Source: Azorinus chamasolen (Eukaryota > Mollusca > Bivalvia > Cardiida > Solecurtidae). Taken from it: a stretch of 64,000 bases of DNA. The notes under the pieces are model-generated. The model had not been told where the DNA came from. It was given only the letters and a program-made list of their open reading frames with translations, and searched no databases. Both the position numbers and the translations under genes were made by a program. The stretch covers positions 62,996,324 through 63,060,323 of the forward strand of contig OY755242.1 in assembly GCA_963576725.1 (NCBI GenBank), in the 5' to 3' direction. This document shows positions 52,701 to 62,420 of the stretch, in pieces; the first letter of the stretch is position 1, and each line of letters begins with the position of its first letter.

Positions 52701-55700
52701 TTTCCCTGTCCGTGGGAACCCTGTGTAAAGACCCAAGCCGGCTAAGGGAATGTCTTTAAGTACAATTTGGCTCAGAAAGAAAACTGTAGAATTAAATCTG
52801 CATTATATCTTAAATAATTAGCAAACAGAGCAGACCCTGATCGGACGACTCCTACAGGAGCCGTCTGATCTGGATCTACTGTTTGCAAAAGCATATAGTA
52901 AAGCATATTTATGGAGTAAAGGGTTAACCCATTACCTTATGGAGAGAGCATTAAAAAATTTTGATGCCTGAAAAATCAGATGTAGACCAAGATCTGACAG
53001 CTACTAACAGAGCTACAGGTAAAGGTGCATACTCAAATACTAAAATCGTCATTTCTCCACCAAACCCTAAAATTGTCTTTTTGAGACGATTCTAAAAAGT
53101 GATCACAGTAAAGGGTTTGTTAGAGAAATAAAGGAGTTATTCGTGAAAATGTTTAAATTTACGCATCTTATCTGTACTAAACTAGCTGTTTGGTCTTCTC
53201 TGCTTGCTTATAAAATTATATAGATTTGATTATACAGTTTCTGCCATGATCAACAAGCATGTGTTCGAATTCATAAGTCATTATAAAAAATCAGCTTATA
53301 AATATTTCTTGTGTCATTTATTACAAGCAAAATTTTTCTGAAATGGAGCCTGTAGGAACTGTCTGATCAGGGTCTGCTCTGTTTACTTATGATTGATATA
53401 ATATAGATATTATTCTACAGTTTCTGCCATGGCAAAATATTTCTGTGTTCATGTACTTTTATAACAATTATTCAAATTAATATTCGTAATGTCATTATTT
53501 CTTATTATGACTCCTGTAGGAGCAATCTGATCAGGGTCTGCTCTGTTTGCTTATAAAACAATATAAATCTGATTCTACAATTTCTGCCACAATCAAAAAT
53601 TCCCTTGCTCATAAAGACCGTTTAAAATGTCAGCTGATTATTATGCAGGATGTCATTATTTCTTACATGAATATTCGATGAGTAAAGGGATAAAGCAACT
53701 CACTCTCACTGTTGTATGCTGGCAGACGAATGACCTCCTCCATCTCTTTCAGTGGAATTGTCTCCCTCTCATAACCAGCCTTCCAGTGACTGATTATTTT
53801 ATCTGCGATATCATGACCGGCAATGTTGCTGAAACCAAGACAATTCAAATAAAACATGAGATGTTGGTAAAACTTGTATTAGGTGAAACTAGAACTAACA
53901 CTAAAGAAGATGAATACCCTCGCATGGCAGCCTTGATTGCAAATCCAGGGGCTGATAAAGTGACAGCAATGATCAACATTTGTTACAGGCCCAAATGACA
54001 AAACAGGTCAATGCCTCAAAGGGAAATAATTCTACCATGCCTGGCAGTAAACAGGTGAAAACTATGTCTCGCACATCTACTATTTGTGGTTACATGTCCG
54101 AGCCAACATGAGACTGATAAGCTGCAACTGAAGTCATGGTCTCTAGATGTCAAGAGATGAAGGTAGCCTTGCGATAATCAGTTAACTATATATCTGCGGA
54201 AGATGAAAGTAGCCTTTTGGTAGTCAAGTAACTAGATACCTGAAGAAGATCAAATTATTACATTGTCTCGCACATCTACTATTTGTGGTTACATGCCCGA
54301 GCCAACATGAGACTGATAAGCTGCAAATGAAGACATGGTCTCTAGATGTCAAAAGATGAAGGTAGCCTTGCGATAGTCATTTAACTAGATACCTGAGGAA
54401 GATGAAGGCAGCATTGTGGTAGTCAGGTAACTAGATACCTAAAGAAGATGAAATAGCTTTTTGGTAGTCAATTAACTAGATATCTGAGGAAGAAGAAGGT
54501 AGCCTTGTGGTAGTCACTTAACCCATTACCTCATAGGCTACTTTTAGATACAACCTCTTTGAATAAATCTACCGAAAAGGAGCATTAAGTAGAGAAAAGG
54601 GATTTTTTTTAGAATTTTGTATTTTGAAGCCATTGTGATAAATAGAGCATTTGCTCCTATAGGAGCAAATGCTCTATTTATCACAATGGTTTCACAAAGT
54701 GACTTGTACAGAGTCGTTAATATGAGGGAATATGTTAACTAGATACCTGAGGAAGAAGAAGGTTACCTTGTAGTAGACACTTAACCCATTACCTCATACA
54801 TGTAGGCTATTTTTAGATACAACCTCTGAATAAATCTACCGAAAAGGAATTTTTTTTAGAAGTTTGTAGTTTGAAACCATTGTGATAAATAGAGCATTTG
54901 CTCCTACAGGAGCAAATGCTCTATTTATCACAATGGTTTCACAAAGTGACTTCTATAGAGTCGTCAAAAGTCATCAATATGAGGGAATGTGTTAACTAGA
55001 TACCTGAGGAAGATGAAGGTAGCCTTGCGGTAGTCAACTCTATCCAGATGTTCATGGTAGTCAAGGTATGGTTTTATTGTGTCAATCAGTCCCACTGGCA
55101 TCTTGTCCATCTCATCAAAGATGAAAAAAGACCTGGGACATGCTCGTACAGCTGTCTCTATCTTCTCCCTAAGCTTGTCCTAATCATAGAAATTTAAAGA
55201 GAACATAAAAATAACTAGCACCGACCAAAGCTGAAAACATTAAATCTAAAGCTGTATGTAGCATGTTCAACTTGAGCGATAAGCCATAGACTTTAGGAAT
55301 GCCTTCACCCACCATGTTATTCCTTTACCTAATATAAATGCCTTTTCATGCCACTGCAAACACAGTAGACCCAGATCAGAAAGCTCTGAAGCAGTCTACT
55401 GATCAGGGTCTGCTGTTTGCTTAAACGCAATTAGGAAGTCTTGATTTTACACATTCTGCCCACAGGGGTCTGGACCGCTTCATGGGGGTCTACATGTACT
55501 ACATGGGTTATTATATAGTACATGTAGACCCCCATGAAGCGGTCCAGACCCCTGTGATTCTGACAGGACTAAAACTTACCAATTATTCTTATATTGGCAT
55601 ATGAACAAAACGTTTTGGCGATAGCAGAAACTGTAGAAGCATATCTTTATAATGTCATAAGCACACAGAGTAGACCCCGATCAGATGGCTCATATAGAAG

Positions 55701-57210
55701 TTATCTGATCTTGGTCTACTCTGTTTGAAATGGTGTCAAAAGGTGTTTATATGGGGTATTGGGCTAATGAATCAAATTGGCTTGAGCAATAATTGTGGAG
55801 GATTTATCAACACCTTATGACATTATATAGATATAGTTGGATATAGGGGAAAATTAAAAAATCTTCTGAAACTGGGTAGCAGATTTCAATATAATTTTGT
55901 AAGAATGTTACTTTAGGTGATCTTGTGATCTGCGAATGAAAATTGTTCAAGCCATGGTAATTCAATTAAAAAACATGGCCACTTTAGGTATGGCTGTTTT
56001 TTCTGATGCCTATGATAGAAATTTTCAAATATCATCTGAAATCACTGGGTAGATTGCAGTATTATTTTGCACGAATGTTGTTACCCAGTTTCAGAATAAA
56101 GATTTTTTATTTTTTCCCTATCCAACTATATATATAAGGATTATTAGCCCTGTTCCTGGTGGTCATGCTTTTTTTTTTACAGAATCGTGACTGTTTGAAC
56201 AATTTAGATAGATAGTCACCTAAGGATCAGTTCTGCAAAAGTACTTCGAAATCAGTCCAGCTATTTAACCCTTTACCTCATATAAACATGTTTTCACACA
56301 TTTACAAACAGAGTAGACCCAGATCAGACGGTTCCTATAGGAGCTAATGGAATTTGATAGGTTGGTTTCTTTACATTCTAAAATGGTTACAATATTTCAC
56401 CTTCCATAGTTCATTAATTATCACTATTTTGCCCATGAATATTCAGTAGGTATTGATTTTTGAAAATAAACATAGAACAGGGAAAGGCTTAAGACAAGAA
56501 CAGGAGCCGTCTGATCTCGGTCTACTCTGTTTGCAAAGACTTAAAAAAAAGCATAATTGTGGAGGAAAGGGTTAAGTAAATAAGAAGATCTATGAAAAGA
56601 CAGTGACAATGTTTACAAGACACCAACCAGCATGTAGAAAGGTCTCTAATCAGTACATTCTCTTTCTATTTGTGGAATAAACTGGGCACAGCACATTGCG
56701 CCATCTTCTTGACAAATGAAAAACATCATCAGAACAACAGATAAAGGTGCATACTCAAATATTAAAACCGTCATTTCTCAACCAAACTTTATGATGCGAC
56801 CACTCTTTAGAATCATCTCAAAGACAATTCTGAAGAGTGGTCACAACATAGGGAGAAACAAAGGCGTTAATCCAAAAAATGTTTTTTTTTACGCCTCTTA
56901 TCTCTGTATTACTGAGATGAGATTTCAAAATAGGTTTATTGGCATACCTTATATTGTGACAAATACTCCTCATGGGGGAACTCTTTTGTTGCAGAGATCA
57001 AGTGTACAAACTTGCTGTTCATTCCCTCTCTAAACATCTTTTCTACAATCAGTTTGCTGACATAATTCTTGCCTGTTCCTGTCCATCCATGGAAGGAGAG
57101 AACCAAGGCTTTACTAGGATTGTTCTTTGCGTGGCCTTTCAGATGCTTCACAACTGGTGTAACAACCAAATGTTGACCATAGATTTTCTCATGTAGAGTT
57201 AAGTCAAGGT
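49510..57210 (-). CDS. Torsin family AAA+ ATPase (5' exon outside the window)
   Basis: Exons 56948-57210, 55004-55179, 53710-53828 and 49510-49790 join in frame at GT-AG sites (phases 0, 2, 1), giving 279 codons plus stop. In order: [11 protein letters not shown]; Walker [21 protein letters not shown]; Walker [21 protein letters not shown] (sensor 1 region); [29 protein letters not shown]; sensor 2 TTGCK. These match torsins (for example human TOR1A) throughout. Torsins act in the ER lumen and nuclear envelope and need a LAP1/LULL1-type cofactor; consistently this one ends VHDEL, an ER-retrieval motif. The missing exon should encode the signal peptide. Introns hold MITEs, hAT elements and a tandem array derived from the 55004-55179 exon. 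Confidence 0.93.
49820..49905. mobile_element. PAL-1a fragment in torsin intron
   Basis: TTAACCCTTTACTCCATGAA and ATTATGACATAATGAATATC; the rest is missing. A C-run follows at 49928. Confidence 0.6.
50145..50213. mobile_element. PAL-1b core fragment
   Basis: GCAAACAGGTTGGATCCAGA, GAGACGTCAAGTAACCC and mirror. Confidence 0.55.
50520..50769 (+). mobile_element. Possible AACWAGA-type element, 3' part
   Basis: Ends with CGAACGGACAAAGCGGGCC, then hairpin TGCTCC…GGGAGCA and TAATAA, the layout of the other elements. The left end near CCAAAAGAGATGTCCC is uncertain. Confidence 0.4.
50770..51198 (+). mobile_element. AACWAGA-type element C, short copy
   Basis: Same termini as 47188-48950 with about two core units; ends GGGGGCATAAAAA. 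Confidence 0.85.
51670..51916. mobile_element. PAL-1a MITE nested in the hAT element
   Basis: TTAA at 51670-51673 and 51913-51916; core GCAGCTCCTACAGGAGCTGC. Confidence 0.8.
51995..52105 (-). mobile_element. Element B fragment nested in the hAT element
   Basis: Minus strand AACAAGAGGGCCTGAAATCA joins directly to one core unit (GAGAAGATTTTCAAAG … GGGGCGGGGCC). Confidence 0.65.
52738..52927. mobile_element. PAL-1a MITE, left part lost
   Basis: Core ACGACTCCTACAGGAGCCGT; right end GGAGTAAAGGGTTAA. Confidence 0.7.
53008..53184. mobile_element. PAL-5 MITE
   Basis: CAGAGCTACAGGTAAAGGTG to TTACGCATCTTATCTG; core partly deleted on the left. Confidence 0.7.
53193..53695. mobile_element. Three consecutive partial PAL-1a copies
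   Basis: Each starts in a core arm (TTCTCTGCTTGC; CTGATCAGGGTCTGCTC at 53362; the same at 53527) and runs through TTCTACAGTTTCTGCC-type flank. The last ends GAGTAAAGGGATAA, 14 bp from the torsin donor site. Confidence 0.6.
53710..53828 (-). CDS. Torsin exon ([10 protein letters not shown]…)
   Basis: Acceptor TTGGTTTCAG, then the C that completes a Ser codon, [20 protein letters not shown], ending AAC-A before donor GTGAGAG. Confidence 0.92.
54061..54372. repeat. ~115-bp direct duplication
   Basis: TGTCTCGCACATCTACTATT to GGTCTCTAGATGTCAA occurs at about 54065-54160 and 54258-54355, ~197 bp apart. Confidence 0.85.
54518..54738. mobile_element. PAL-2 MITE in the array, copy 1
   Basis: TTAA ends at 54518-54521 and 54735-54738; perfect centre TTTGCTCCTATAGGAGCAAA. 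Confidence 0.85.
54781..54995. mobile_element. PAL-2 MITE in the array, copy 2
   Basis: TTAA ends at 54781-54784 and 54992-54995; same orientation and same place in the unit as copy 1, but different indels and centre CTCCTACAGGAG. Confidence 0.85.
55004..55179 (-). CDS. Torsin exon with Walker B
   Basis: Acceptor TATGATTAG, then [20 protein letters not shown] and [20 protein letters not shown], ending FIFL plus AG before donor GTATCTAG. Confidence 0.93.
55310..55768. mobile_element. PAL-1 copies with nested foldback
   Basis: A reverse PAL-1 fragment (55318-55460; TACCTAATATAAATGCC, core arm GATCAGGGTCTGCTG) is followed by the 55461-55556 foldback and a forward PAL-1a copy (about 55590-55768) with core GATGGCTCATATAGAAG. 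Confidence 0.6.
55461..55556. mobile_element. hAT-like foldback, CACAGGGGTCTGGACC family
   Basis: CACAGGGGTCTGGACCGCTT with perfect mirror around an A/T-rich loop. Flanks ATTCTGCC and ATTCTGAC suggest an 8-bp TSD. Confidence 0.8.
55831..56130. mobile_element. Foldback with ~65-bp arms
   Basis: ATATAGTTGGATATAGGGGA … GAAACTGGGTAGCA and the mirror TGTTACCCAGTTTCAG … CCCTATCCAACTATA. Confidence 0.65.
56265..56492. mobile_element. PAL-1c MITE, half core
   Basis: TTAA at both ends; arm AGACGGTTCCTATAGGAGC without the second outer arm. A further PAL-1 fragment follows at 56500-56576. Confidence 0.75.
56735..56915. mobile_element. PAL-5 MITE
   Basis: ACAGATAAAGGTGCATACTC to TTACGCCTCTTATCTCTG; core CGACCACTCTTTAGAATCAT with mirror. 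Ends about 30 bp from the torsin donor. Confidence 0.65.
56948..57210 (-). CDS. Torsin exon with Walker A
   Basis: Acceptor CATTTTTACAG, then AC completing a codon, [38 protein letters not shown] and EEYLSQYK, donor GTATGCC. Confidence 0.94.
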
Positions 57211-57289
57211 CTGTAAAAATGAAACCATAAAGTTAGCAATGTGGTGAAAAAGAGGCAGTAGAATCTAAAAAAGACCCCACCATTTTATA

Positions 57290-60200
57290 AACAAGAGGGC
57301 CATGATGGCCCTTAATCGCTCACCTGTTCGTAACAGATTAATGATTTCAATGACAGATTGCATAATTTGAAAAATCTTGGTAGAAAACCATCAGATGATG
57401 CTACATACTAAATATAAAGAGTATAGACCTTAAAGATTTTTCTATGAAAAACTGTTAAGCCCCAGAGGAGGGTCAATTTTGATCCAGGGTTCATAATTTA
57501 AAAATCTTGGTAGAGGACTATTAGATAATGCAACATACCAAATATCTACGGTCTATGCCTTACAAGTTCAGAGAAGACTTTTAAAGATTTTTAAGAGAAG
57601 ATTTTTAAAAACTTTCCTATAAACAAGAGGGCCAGAATGGCCCTGAAGCGCTCACCAGACAATCAGAGGAGAAGATTTTCAAAGTTTTCACTATATGCTT
57701 TTATAGAAAACTAGCCGGCCCTGGGGCGGGCCAATTTTGACCCCAGGGACATAATTTATATAACTTTTGTAGAGGACTTGAACATGATGCTCTGTGCCAA
57801 ATATGAAAGCTGAGCGCCTTCCAGTTTCAGAGGAGAAGATTTTCAAAGATTTCACTATATGTTTCTATTGAAAACTTCCCACCCCTGGGGCGGGGCCAAT
57901 TTGAACCCCAGGGCCATAATTTATATAACTTTTGTAGAGGACCTAAACATGATGCTATGTGCCAAATATGCAAGCTGAGAGCCTTTCAGTTTCAGAGGAG
58001 AAGATTTTCAAAGATTTCACTATTTGTTTCCATTGAAAACAGCCCACCCCTGGGGCGGGGCCAATTTTGACCCCAGGGCCATAATTTATATAACTTTTGT
58101 AGAGGACCTGAACATGATGCTCTGTGCCAAATATGAAAGATGAGAGCCTTTCAGTTTCAGAGGAGAAGATTTTCAAAGATTTCACTATTTGTTTCCATTG
58201 AAAACTGGCCACCCCTGGGGCGGGGCCAATTTTGACCCCAGGGCCATAATTTATATAACTTTTGTAGAGGACCTGATCATGATGCTCTGTGCCAAATATG
58301 AAAGATGAGAGCCTTTCAGTTTCAGAGGAGAAGATTTTCAAAGATTTCACTATTTGTTTCTATTGAAAACTTCCCACCCCTGGGGCGGGGCCAATTTTGA
58401 CCCCAGGGCCATAATTTATATAACTTTTGTAGAGGACCTGATCATGATGCTCTGTGCCAAATATGAAAGATAAGAGCCTTTCAGTTTCAGAGGAGAAGAT
58501 TTTCAAAGATTTCACTATTTGTTTCTATTGAAAACTTCCCACCCCTGGGGCGGGGCCAATTTTGACCCCAGGGTCATAATTTATATAACTTTTGTAGAGG
58601 ACCTGAACATGATGCTATGTGCCAAATATGAAAGCTGAGAACCTTCTGATTTCAGAGGAGAAGATTTTCAAAGTTTTACTATATGTTTCTATTGAAAACT
58701 TTCAACCCCTGGGGCGGGGCCAATTTTGACCCCAGGGGCATTATTTATATAACTTTTGTAGAGGACCTATAGGTGATGCTATGTACCAAAGATGAAAGCT
58801 GAGAACCTTGTAGATTCAGAGGAGAAGATTTTTAAAGGTTCAAATTGTTGACGCGGGACGACGGACGACGCACGACGACGGACGACGGACATCAGGCGAT
58901 CACAAAAGCTCACCCTGAGCACTTTGTGCTCTGGTGAGCTAAAAACTGATATGCCCCTGGGCGGGGAAGTTTTCAACCCAGGAGACATAATTTGAACAAT
59001 CTTGGTAGAAAACTATTAGATAGCGCTATATACCAAATATTAAAGGTCTCTGCCTTACAGTTTTGGAGAAGAAGATTCTTAAAGCTTTTCATATGAAAAA
59101 CTGATAAGCCCCGGGGCGGGGCCATTTTTGACCCAGGGGTCATAATTTGAACAATCTTAGTAGAGGACCATTAGATGATGCTACATACCAAATATCAAAG
59201 GTCTATGCCTTACAGTTTCAGAGAAGATGATTTCTTCAAGATTTTCCTATGAAACACTGATAAGCCCTGGGGCGGGGCCATTTTTGTCCTGGGGGTCATA
59301 ATTGAACAATCTTAGTAAAGGACCATTAGATGATGCTACATACCAAATATCAAAGGTCTATGCCTTACAGTTTCAGAGAAGATTTTTAAAGATTTTCCTA
59401 TGAAAAACTGATAAGCCCTGGGGCGGGGCCATTTTTGTCCGGGAGTCATATTTTGATTAATCTTAGTAGAGGACGATTAAATAATGCTACATACCAAATA
59501 TCAAAGGTCTATACCTTATAATTTTAGAGAAGAATATATTTAAAGATTTTCCTATGAAAAACTGATAAGCCCCGGGGCGGGGCCATTTTTGACCCAGGGG
59601 TCATAATTTGAACAATCTTAGTAGAGGACCATTAGATGATGCTACATACCAAATATCAAAGGTCTATGCCTTACAGTTTCAGAGAAGATGATTTCTTCAA
59701 GATTTTCCTATGAAAAACTGATAAGCCCTGGGGCGGGGCCATTTTTGTCCTGGGGGTCATAATTGAACAATCTTAGTAAAGGACCATTAGATGATGCTAC
59801 ATACCAAATATCAAAGGTCTATGCCTTACAGTTTCAGAGAAGAAGATTTTTAAAGATTTTCCTATGAAAAACTGATAAGCCCTGGGGCGGGGCCATTTTT
59901 ATCCTGGGGGTCATAATTTGAACAATCTTAGTAGAGGACCATTACATGATGCTACATACCAAATACCAAAGGTATATACCTTACATTTTCAGAGAAGAAG
60001 ATTTTTAAAGATTTTCCTATGAAAAACTGATAAGCGCCGGGGCGGGGCCATTTTTGGCCCAGGGGTCATAATTTGAACAATCTTAGTAGAGGACCATTAG
60101 ATGATGCTACATACCAAATATCAAAGGTCTATGCCTTACAGTTTCAGAGAAGATGATTTTTAAAGATTTTCCTATGAAAAACTGATAAGCCCTGGGGCGG

Positions 60201-60738
60201 GGCCACTTTTGGCCCAGGGGTCATAATTTGAACAATCTTAGTAGAGGATCGATCATTAGATGATGCTACATACCAAATACAAAAGGTCTATGCCTTACAG
60301 TTTCAGAGAAGAAGATTTTTAAAGATTTTCCTATGAAAAACTGATAAGCCCCGGGGCGGGGCCATTTTTGACCCAGGGGTCATAATTTGAACAATCTTAG
60401 TAGTGGACCATTAGATGATGCTACATACCAAATATCAAAGGTCTATGCCTTACAGTTTCAGAGAAGAAGATTTTTAAAGATTTTCCTATGAAAAACTGAT
60501 AAGCCCTGGGGCGGGGCCATTTTTGGCCCGGGGGACATAATTTGAACAATCTTTGTAGAGGACATTACATCATACTACATACCAAATATCAAAGCTCATG
60601 GCTTTGTAGTTCCAGAGAAGAAGATGTTTAAGTAAATTGTTGACGCCCGCACATACGCACGATGCACATACGCACGACGCCGGACATAGGATCATCCCAA
60701 TAGCTCACCTTGGCACTTTGTGCCAGGTGAGCTAAAAA
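57290..60738 (+). mobile_element. AACWAGA-type element B, outer copy
   Basis: Starts AACAAGAGGGCCATGATGGC and CGCTCACCTG. About a dozen ~155-bp units (CTATGAAAAACTGATAAGCC, GGGGCGGGGCCATTTTTG, CATACCAAATATCAAAGGTC). Ends with ACATACGCACGATG-type run, CTCACC…GGTGAGC hairpin and TAAAAA. Interrupted by a second copy of its own family. Confidence 0.85.
57622..58945 (+). mobile_element. AACWAGA-type element B, inner copy nested in the outer
   Basis: Starts AACAAGAGGGCCAGAATGGC. Eight units of ~165 bp (starting near 57666, 57830, 57994, 58160, 58325, 58490, 58655, 58819). Ends GACGACGGACGACG, CTCACCCTGAGC…GGTGAGC, TAAAAA. Outer sequence resumes at CTGATATGCCCC. Confidence 0.85.
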
Positions 60739-60764
60739 CAAAAAAACAAACATGGGTGTCTTTG

Positions 60765-61053
60765 ATTTCCCTTTCCTCCATAACTATATCCATGAACAAA
60801 ATAAAGACATCATCTGTATCTGTATACAGTATATATATACATTGTAGAATCCCATAAGACTTTTACACGACTGGAATATAAATTAATGAGATCACATGTA
60901 TTTTTCTAATTATGCATACAGACACAGGAATTTAGGGTAATTGCATAAACTGTTAACAGTATCTATATCATAGGCAGAAACTGATCAGCTGTCTGGTCTG
61001 GTTCTACTCTGTTTACAAAGGTGTTATGAGGCATATCTATGGAGTAAAAGGTA
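60765..61053. mobile_element. Degraded PAL-1a MITE
   Basis: TTCCCTTTCCTCCATAACTA left, AACTGATCAGCTGTCTGGTC core remnant, ATGGAGTAAAAGGTAA right. Confidence 0.5.
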
Positions 61054-61995
61054 ACAATCAGGTCCTGATGTTGCTTAACTCTTTCAATGATGAATTTTCA
61101 AAGGGGAATAGTCTTTCATCATTAAAACAAATAAACAATAGAGTCCATTCAGTAATTAAGAGCACCAAGTGTGGTTGCTAAAACTTGTCCATTCGACTGT
61201 AGCCCTTGTGATGGTGAACAAGTGTGGGATGTTTCTCAAATTAATGAATTATGCAAGCGAATCTATGACAACTGAAACTGCAAACAAATTTTACTGACTC
61301 ATAGATTCAACTTTTGTGGCGAGAAAATTTCTATCAATGTGAGGAAACACCTTTGACTTAACAAGTCAATCTTTTAATACCCTCTAGCTGTTTTCTCACC
61401 ATTTTTCCTGTAAGACTTTACAGTGTACCAGGGATGATTGATTTCAAATGTAGTTTGATATCCGAAAGTGTGTGTTTGATGCAACACATGTAAGAGTAGA
61501 CAAGGGACAGAACTATACAATTTCTATAAATATTGAAAATGCTGTTGTACTTCATAAAACCCGATAATGAATCTCCTTGTTTTCAGAATTGTTTGATGAG
61601 ATCATTTTTTTTTCAAGATGGGTGGGTGTCAGGGAAGGTGGTGGGGTATTTTTCAGAATGGGGAAAGGGGGCGAATTTCACCAAATATTTCAGTGAAAAA
61701 GAACATGGTTGGTGATATATATCTGGCTGAAAATGTAATCATTAATGGAAGACCAAATTATTAAAATTGTTCCAAGTAATAGTAATCTCCTTTATGTATC
61801 ATTACATGCTTCCCAACTCTCACGATTTCGTCGGGAGTCTCCCGATTCAGAAGGCAAACCCGACGACCCCAATTATTTGACTAAAAACCCGATTTGAAAA
61901 AAAACAAACCAAAATTGGGTGTATTGAAAATTTGAAATCTTTAGCAGGTCAGAAAATCGTATCAATTTCTGTATGGATCATCATAATTCTTTATT
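61054..61995. other. Non-genic stretch
   Basis: No repeat or exon recognised; the missing torsin first exon was looked for on the minus strand here and not found. CTTCCCAACTCTCACGATTT near 61810 looks like a transposon remnant. Confidence 0.35.
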
Positions 61996-62420
61996 AAGGC
62001 AGGTAAAAAAATAATTGTAGGAAATTATAGACCTATAAGTGTTACATCAATCTGCTGCAGGATTTTAGAGAAGATCATAAGGAATGAAATAATGGACTTT
62101 TTGGAAAAGCATAACTTATTATCCACATATCAGCTTTAGAGATCTTGTGTAACTCAGTTATTAGAGTGTATTGAGGATTGGTCAAGAGCAATAGATGAGA
62201 ATAAAGATATTGATATAATATATTTAGATTTTAAAGCAGCCTTTGATAAAGTGCCGCATAAAACACTCATGGAAAAAGCATAGGAATAAAAGGGAATATT
62301 TACAAGTGGTTAGAAGACTTCCTCGATAGTAGATTACAGAGAGTAATTGTTGGGGGTATAAAGTCATTGTGGCAAAGAGTTACTAGTGGGGTTCCTCAGG
62401 GTAGCGTATTGGGGCCGCTA

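Larger units (their letters stand above)
51353..52723. mobile_element. hAT-like non-autonomous element with 5-bp TSD
   Basis: CAGGGTTCCCAC and GTGGGAACCCTG termini, flanked by TGTAA on both sides (51348-51352, 52724-52728). Both ends carry repeated TTCCCTGACTTTT motifs (many copies at 52590-52710). The interior holds a PAL-1 copy and a fragment of element B. No transposase visible. Confidence 0.85.
54162..55040 (-). repeat. 46-bp tandem array copied from the torsin exon end and its splice donor
   Basis: Units on the minus strand read GACTACC…AAGGCTACCTTC, ATCTTCCTCAG, GTATCTAGTTAA: the last ~35 bp of exon 55004-55179 plus ~12 bp of intron. About seven unit ends are seen. CAG/GTAT-type donors are intact near 54237, 54391, 54437, 54744 and at the true site 55003/55004; two are broken (near 54190 and 54483). 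Two PAL-2 MITEs sit in the unit's TTAA. Confidence 0.85.

Noticed and set aside
57955..58350. 131-codon minus-strand open frame with repeated peptide
   Set aside because: Translation of three ~165-bp transposon core units; no reason to think it is expressed as protein.
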